Assembly (NCBI GenBank): GCA_041748075.1 | Contig: JBGTDX010000083.1 | Location: 21,947 to 85,946 of the forward strand | Direction of reading: 5' to 3' | DNA: 64,000 bases | Source: JBGSYJ01 sp041748075 | Lineage (GTDB): Bacteria > Acidobacteriota > Thermoanaerobaculia > Gp7-AA8 | In this document: piece by piece, positions 61,434 through 64,000 of the stretch | How the letters are laid out: every line of letters begins with the position of its first letter | How positions within the stretch are numbered: position 1 is the first letter of the stretch | Program-made: the position numbers and the translations under genes | Notes under the pieces: model-generated | Database searches by the model: none | Seen by the model: the letters and a program-made list of their open reading frames with translations, nothing else | What the model was told of the DNA's origin: nothing

Positions 61434-61560
61434 CAATGGCCTTAAGGTTAAGCAGCCAACGAGCGCGTGTCATCCTGAGCGTCAGAATGATTCGACAGAT
61501 CATTGTGGCGAGGGATGAACCAAGTGTCATCCTGAGCGAAGCGAAGGATCTTCTTGACGG
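61434..61560. repeat. Two degraded half copies of the palindromic element
   Basis: GTGTCATCCTGAGCG occurs at 61467 and again at 61524, each without its matching arm. Between them CATTGTGGCGAGGGATGAAC (61501-61520) is the reverse complement of the 3' flank seen at 41765 and 57871. CCAATGGCCTTAAGGTTAAG (61433 on) may be a decayed outer arm. No gene here. Confidence 0.7.
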
Positions 61561-61583
61561 GATCTGAGGAGTTTTCAGATTGA

Positions 61584-61800
61584 TCAGGCGTAAAGAAGCC
61601 GGCCTTTCGGCTCCGGAGTTTCCCGCCCGAGCTCCCTGGCCGTTTCAATCCATTCTGCGATCACGACGCGCGTTTGCCAGGGCTTGCTCGTAGGTGGCGC
61701 CATCCGCGGCGCATCCAGGCAGCTCGGGGACTTCGGCAATGTACGCCTCATCCTCGTCGCTCCAGTACAGGATCACCTCATAGCGTGGCTCAGCCTTCAT
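61584..61800 (-). pseudogene. Frameshifted HicB-like antitoxin
   Basis: The ATG frame at 61800 reads KAEPRYEVILYWSDEDEAY, AEVPELPGCAADGATYEQALANA, the core of a HicB single-domain antitoxin. It then shifts frame; the expected tail VVIAEWIETARELGRETPEP is in another frame and ends at TGA 61584-61586. So a +1 or -2 indel splits the gene near 61675. No hicA toxin gene adjoins. Likely a decayed antitoxin, or a sequencing error. Confidence 0.75.
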
Positions 61801-61845
61801 CTTCGTCTCTCACCAGTCTATTCGACATTAACGGGCTGAGAGACC

Positions 61846-61940
61846 GAATGTTGAATGTTGAAATGTGAATGTTGAATGTTGAATTGGGACACCGGTCTTC
61901 ATTCAACATTCACAATTCACAATTTCAACATTCAACATTT
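61846..61940. repeat. Period-7 inverted tandem repeat (ATGTTGA units)
   Basis: The left arm (61846-61885) repeats ATGTTGA; the right arm (61908-61940) repeats TTCAACA/TTCACAA. AT-rich against a GC-rich background, between two decayed toxin-antitoxin genes. Confidence 0.85.
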
Positions 61941-62018
61941 GCTCCCTCTCTCGTAAAGATGTGGTGACTCCCACGTGATGCGAGCCCGAATGACCGGGAT
62001 CGCTGGAATATACGTGAC

Positions 62019-62402
62019 GTTCTACTCGACCTGGCGCTCGATCGAAAGCCGCACGCGGACGGAGCTGCGCGTGTCATCGAGGCGGTGCAGCGAGGGAGCG
62101 TGAGCGGGATCGTCGCGTGGCAGACCGTTTCGACCCTTTACTACATTCTCACGTCGTTCTCGGACCGAAAGCGGGCCCTCCGCTTCGTCCGTGAGCTCGC
62201 TGCCATTGTCGAAGTGGCGCCCGCCGATTCAGACACCCTCGACATCGCCTTGTCACTCGACATGCGAGACTTCGAGGATGCGATGCAGGTTTCAGCCGCG
62301 ATGGCGGCGAGCGCCGAGAAGATTGTCACCAGGAACTCACGTGACTTTCGCAACTCTCCGATCGCCGTGGTGTCGCCAGCGAAGCTCGAGCTTCCGGGCT
62401 GA
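62019..62402 (+). pseudogene. 5'-truncated PIN-domain toxin
   Basis: The frame encodes VLLDLALDRKPHADGAARVIEAVQRGSVSGIVAW, DMRDFEDAMQVSAAMA and RNSRDFRNSPIAVVSPAKL, a PIN ribonuclease core. The first catalytic Asp and a valid start are missing: upstream codons run back to a TGA at 61965-61967 without ATG, GTG or TTG, and only an internal GTG at 62085 could start it. No antitoxin gene is recognised. Likely inactive remnant of a VapC-like system. Confidence 0.6.
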
Positions 62403-62511
62403 CGCTCGAGCAGGAAAGACGCGTCGGGTCCCTTGTCTCACAAAATTAGGGGGACCGGCCACCGTCCGACTCGTTTCTGAATTCTAGGCGTTTCGGGCGT
62501 ATTCTTCCGAC

Positions 62512-64000
62512 ATGCGCTTCCCAGCCGGAACTCGAATAGGGCCGTATGAGGTCACAGGTTCGCTCGGGACTGGTGGCATGGGTGAGGTTTACCGCGCGCG
62601 CGATCCGCGCATCGATCGCGACGTCGCCATCAAGATTCTTCCCGCAGATTGTGCCGTGAATGCCGAACGTCTGTCGCGATTTACCCTCGAAGCGAAGACG
62701 ACCGGCTCCCTCAATCATCCGAACCTCCTGGTCATTTTCGATCTCGGCACGCATGAAGACACTCCCTATCTCGTCACCGAGCTGCTCGAAGGGGAGACTC
62801 TGCGAGAGCGGATGAGTCATGGAGCGGTCTCGCCACGTAAGGCGATCGAGTGGGCTACGCAGATCGCCGAAGGTGTTGCGGCTGCGCATGAGAAGGGTGT
62901 CATCCATCGCGACATCAAGCCGGAGAACATTTTTGTTACCCCAAACGGACGCCTGAAGCTGCTCGACTTCGGCCTCGCAAAGCTCATCGCTGACGATCCT
63001 TCAGTGGCGGGAGATGACGATACGTTCATGCGCAACACCAGCCCGGGCGTGACACTCGGAACACCGGGCTACATGGCTCCAGAGCAGGTACGCGGCCAGT
63101 CCATCGACGAGCACGCTGACATTTTCGCGCTCGGGATCGTTCTGGCCGAACTTGCCGCCGGGTATCACCCATTCATTCGTGCCACTCGCGTGGAGACGAT
63201 GGGCGCAATCCTCAACGCCGATCCTATGCTCCCGGACTCTCTTCCAGCGGGTCTCGTACGCATCCTCGAGCACATGCTCGCCAAAGATGTGATCTCGCGA
63301 TTCCAGTCGATGCAAGACGTCGCGTTCGCACTGAATCTTCTTGCCGGCAGTCACTCGTCAGCGGAACTCTTGCCGCCGGCGAGGGCGACATCGACCGAGA
63401 CGCCCACTCGCGAATTCCGCACATTGACGCTTCGCCGAGGCAGTATTCTCAACGCGCGCTTCAGCCCCGATGGAAACGTTTTCTACAGTGCAGCATGGGA
63501 AGGGAATCCCGTCGAGATGTTCCTGGCGCACCCAGGACATGTCGAAGCGATGCCGATCGGCGCTCCTGGCATGCAGCTGCTCGCGATTGCCCCTGGAGGT
63601 GACCTTGCCGTCTCTCTCGATCGCACCTTCCTCGGGGGATGGGCATCGATCGGCACGCTGGCGCGAATGCGACATTCCGGCGGCGCGCCGCGCAAGCTTC
63701 ACGAACGAGTGGTCGACGCCGACTTTTCTCCCGACGGCAAGCAGATGGCGATCATCAAGCTCGCTGATGACGGCGCGTTCGTCGTGGAATGCCCAGTGGG
63801 CCGCGCGCTTCGGCGCTCCGACGGATGGCTCAGTCGCATCCGATTCTCTCGCGACGGCACACGCCTCGCGTTCATGAATCATCCCTGGTTCGGCGATGAT
63901 GCCGGCCATCCGGTGGTGATCGATCTCGAGGGCCGTGAAGTCATGGCGCCTGACGCGATCTGCGCTACCACGAGCGGCCTCGCCTGGTCGCCAGACGGAG
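62512..64000 (+). CDS. Ser/Thr kinase with PD40 propeller, truncated by window end
   Basis: At least 496 codons, open at the right edge. Kinase domain: GTGGMGEVY (19-27), Lys41, HRD 132-134, DFG 152-154 and GYMAPEQ. From about residue 305 on there are TolB-like blades (FSPDGNVFYSAAWEG, FSPDGKQMAII, FSRDGTRLAFMN, WSPDG). No TM helix was seen between kinase and propeller, unlike the 48933 kinase, so the propeller may be cytoplasmic, but the end is missing. Confidence 0.88.
   Translation, partial: MRFPAGTRIGPYEVTGSLGTGGMGEVYRARDPRIDRDVAIKILPADCAVNAERLSRFTLEAKTTGSLNHPNLLVIFDLGTHEDTPYLVTELLEGETLRERMSHGAVSPRKAIEWATQIAEGVAAAHEKGVIHRDIKPENIFVTPNGRLKLLDFGLAKLIADDPSVAGDDDTFMRNTSPGVTLGTPGYMAPEQVRGQSIDEHADIFALGIVLAELAAGYHPFIRATRVETMGAILNADPMLPDSLPAGLVRILEHMLAKDVISRFQSMQDVAFALNLLAGSHSSAELLPPARATSTETPTREFRTLTLRRGSILNARFSPDGNVFYSAAWEGNPVEMFLAHPGHVEAMPIGAPGMQLLAIAPGGDLAVSLDRTFLGGWASIGTLARMRHSGGAPRKLHERVVDADFSPDGKQMAIIKLADDGAFVVECPVGRALRRSDGWLSRIRFSRDGTRLAFMNHPWFGDDAGHPVVIDLEGREVMAPDAICATTSGLAWSPDG

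Overview
This is a 64 kb chromosomal stretch from a high-GC diderm bacterium. The best guess is an Acidobacteriota member or close relative. The pointers are five Hanks-type Ser/Thr kinase genes (two with TolB/PD40-type propellers), a TonB receptor with a carboxypeptidase-like N-terminal repeat, TatT/DctP/DctQM TRAP genes, an LpxH-like enzyme with an OmpW-like barrel (outer membrane), and PadR-like operator palindromes. No 16S or other definitive marker is present, so this is inference. No phage, integrase or CRISPR was seen.

Layout. 1-5 kb: partial cell-wall amidase, a lipoprotein, threonine dehydratase, SRPBCC protein, Zn alcohol dehydrogenase. 5-12 kb: CstA carbon-starvation transporter, M64 peptidase, SDR/DUF2867 and DUF378 pair, AGCS amino-acid symporter. 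12.4-25.8 kb: a signalling block. Three membrane Ser/Thr kinases lie downstream of a TRAP operon (tatT-dctP-dctQM) with ATGA overlaps, and a divergent gene encodes an OmpR-type winged helix fused to an FHA phosphothreonine-binding domain. 26.7-34.5 kb: tRNA-Asn and housekeeping genes (thiG, rph, glgC, dnaJ-like, lpxH-like, MBL hydrolase, aroA). 34.7-37.3 kb: a P1B-ATPase homologue that has lost every catalytic motif, coupled to a cupredoxin-like protein. 37-46 kb: plsC, lipoprotein, BadF-type kinase, OmpW-like barrel, HAD enzyme, secreted JAB/DUF4329-like protein, FAD reductase, DinB, EcsC-like protein, thioesterase. 46-54 kb: LytS/LytTR two-component pair, PD40 kinase, ZnuD-like TonB receptor. 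54-61.4 kb: surface-glycan cluster (methyltransferase, flippase, three GT2 enzymes, a GT39-like membrane protein). 61.5-62.4 kb: decayed toxin-antitoxin relics (hicB, PIN). 62.5 kb to the end: another PD40 kinase, cut by the window edge.

Dispersed repeats are a strong feature. One is a palindromic element built on a 30-bp arm (GTGTCATCCTGAGCG...). It is carried inside a larger 148-bp inverted-repeat element with an apparent 12-bp target duplication at 48.7 kb. A second class consists of period-7 degenerate tandem repeats, found at five intergenic loci and usually arranged as inverted arms. Several genes have a TAYAATCC -10 box only 6-8 bases before the start codon, which suggests leaderless transcripts.

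The most notable items are the kinase/FHA-regulator/TRAP block, with signs of paralogue recombination (a DUF4185 relic and a doubly coupled 31-codon ORF), and the intact but catalytically dead P-type ATPase.
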